From assembly GCA_944325075.1 (NCBI GenBank), contig CALUYU010000008.1:1-51075 (forward strand): 51,075 nucleotides of DNA, written 5' to 3'. This document shows, in pieces, positions 50,364-51,075 of this stretch; position 1 is the first letter of the stretch, and each line of letters opens with the position of its first letter. The stretch is from Candidatus Gastranaerophilales bacterium. Its GTDB lineage: Bacteria; Cyanobacteriota; Vampirovibrionia; Gastranaerophilales; Gastranaerophilaceae. The notes beneath the pieces were generated by a model. The model worked only from the letters and a program-made list of their open reading frames with translations, did not search any database and had not been told where the DNA came from. The position numbers were made by a program, and so were the translations under genes.

Positions 50364-50909
50364 ATGAAACTTTTAGACAGCAATAATAGTTTGCTTTTGG
50401 TAATCGATATTCAGGAAAGACTGGTTGCGTCTCTGGATAAAAATATAATAATTTCAAGGGTTGGGAAACTTGTAGATGCAGCAAATATTTTGGGAATCCC
50501 GGTTATTGCCAGTGAACAGTATCCAAAAGGTTTGGGAAATACTGTACCGGTTATTTCACAAAAATTCTCTCAAGGGACTGAAGTTGTTGAAAAAACTTCT
50601 TTTTCGCTTTTACGTGAAGAGGGTTTTTTAGATAAAATAAAATCTTATGGTAAAAAGCAAATAATTATCTGTGGGATAGAAACTCATATTTGTGTACACC
50701 AGACAGCAGCCGAACTTCTAGAGGCCGGATTTGAGGTGGTTGTTGCTAAAGACGCTTGCGCAAGCCGTAATAAATATGAATTTAAACAAGGCATAGAGGC
50801 CATGCATGATAACGGAGCTAAGATTTCTTGTATTGAAATAATTTTATTTGAGTGGCTTAGAACGGCTAAACATCCAAACTTTAAAGAGGTTCAGGCATTA
50901 ATAAAATAA
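50364..50909 (+). CDS. Isochorismatase-fold cysteine hydrolase
   Basis: A 181-residue hydrolase with the family triad Asp15 (LLVIDIQERL), Lys77 (VEKTSFS) and Cys110 (CGIETHICVHQTAAEL), followed by DACASRNKYE. It lacks motifs specific to nicotinamidase and looks like the YcaC/hydrolase subgroup acting on an unknown amide. AAAGGAG precedes ATG 50364. It ends the transketolase-ftsEX gene string. Confidence 0.88.
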   Translation: MKLLDSNNSLLLVIDIQERLVASLDKNIIISRVGKLVDAANILGIPVIASEQYPKGLGNTVPVISQKFSQGTEVVEKTSFSLLREEGFLDKIKSYGKKQIIICGIETHICVHQTAAELLEAGFEVVVAKDACASRNKYEFKQGIEAMHDNGAKISCIEIILFEWLRTAKHPNFKEVQALIK

Positions 50910-50966
50910 TATTCCGGTGTGTCAGAGTACTTCATAATAGCGCAGCATTTTCTGAGACGTGTAGAT

Positions 50967-51006
50967 AAAGTAGGTTGGGGTAGAAACCCCAACCTACTTT
51001 TTTCTT
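50967..51006. terminator. Strong hairpin terminator of the GTAGGTTGGG repeat family
   Basis: AAAGTAGGTTGGGGT, loop AGAA, ACCCCAACCTACTTT: a perfect 15-bp stem followed by more T (to 51003). It can end the isochorismatase transcript. The AGGTTGGG arm is shared with the repeat at 39823-39841. Confidence 0.85.
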
Positions 51007-51075
51007 TAGCTAAAAGCGGATTTTCGGTAGGGTGAACAAAGTGAACCCGTAAGGTGTCAGGAAACGTCCAGTTTT

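Noticed and set aside
1-51075. CRISPR arrays, insertion sequences, prophage genes or rRNA
   Set aside because: No regularly spaced repeats, transposase, integrase, phage structural genes or rRNA sequence were seen on either strand.

Overview
This 51 kb window is a low-GC bacterial chromosome segment from an organism with a Gram-negative type envelope: it has an MsbA-type lipid flippase, a Tat system exporting a lipoprotein, FtsEX, and a type IV pilin-like protein. The pilin-like N-terminus (cleavage before Phe, GFTLAEVLITLG then ALTLPTLI) and the overall gene style look like gut Vampirovibrionia/Melainabacteria (Gastranaerophilales). That assignment is inference from pattern memory, not a search result.

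Layout. (1) 98-10819 (+): a tightly overlapping, very AT-rich surface-glycan cluster: two GT4 glycosyltransferases, a beta-helix acyltransferase, a GT2-pyruvyltransferase fusion, a radical SAM-FkbM methyltransferase fusion, a short NodB deacetylase, and a GT8-like domain fused to a complete MsbA-type ABC exporter. (2) 10898-22663 (-): a redox and nickel-cofactor island: DUF362 protein, carboxymuconolactone decarboxylase-cupin, LarE, LarMN-like nickel permease, LarC (first domain only), LarB, TatC, TatA, NapH-like polyferredoxin, Tat lipoprotein aldo/keto reductase with ferredoxin tail, membrane-anchored flavodoxin, a DUF1893-DUF362 gene broken by a one-base frameshift, and a LysR regulator. 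(3) 22831-32385: alpha/beta hydrolase, an eroded CBS-domain pseudogene, tRNA-Leu(CAG), mutS, a PurD-like pseudoenzyme, and a MerR plus UvrD-type helicase-nuclease pair. (4) 32477-39631: YuiF/NhaC-type transporter, another hydrolase, two SulP permeases flanking a 2-oxoacid decarboxylase. (5) 39632-43341: a small promoter-to-terminator unit with a 13-G tract, the pilin-like protein, and a phosphohexomutase. (6) 43495-50909: two PlsC acyltransferases, a HEAT-repeat protein, a transketolase C-terminal subunit, FtsE, FtsX, a degenerate receiver-GGDEF protein and an isochorismatase-fold hydrolase.

How the parts work together. The most striking structure is in the redox island. Four near-identical dyads (AGAGTAACTCT type) lie in front of the DUF1893-DUF362 gene, the aldo/keto reductase, larB and the decarboxylase-cupin gene. 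In three of them the dyad fills an exactly 19-bp spacer between TTGACT and a -10 box, the architecture of promoters activated by MerR-family regulators. A MerR protein of fitting type is encoded at 31969-32385. This suggests one regulon joining nickel-pincer cofactor synthesis, Tat export, and an envelope electron-transfer set. Other points of interest are an exporter fused to an apparently dead GT8 domain, several promoters placed to give leaderless mRNAs, a possible dual-start (exported/cytosolic) decarboxylase-cupin, and a LarC lacking its C-terminal domain.
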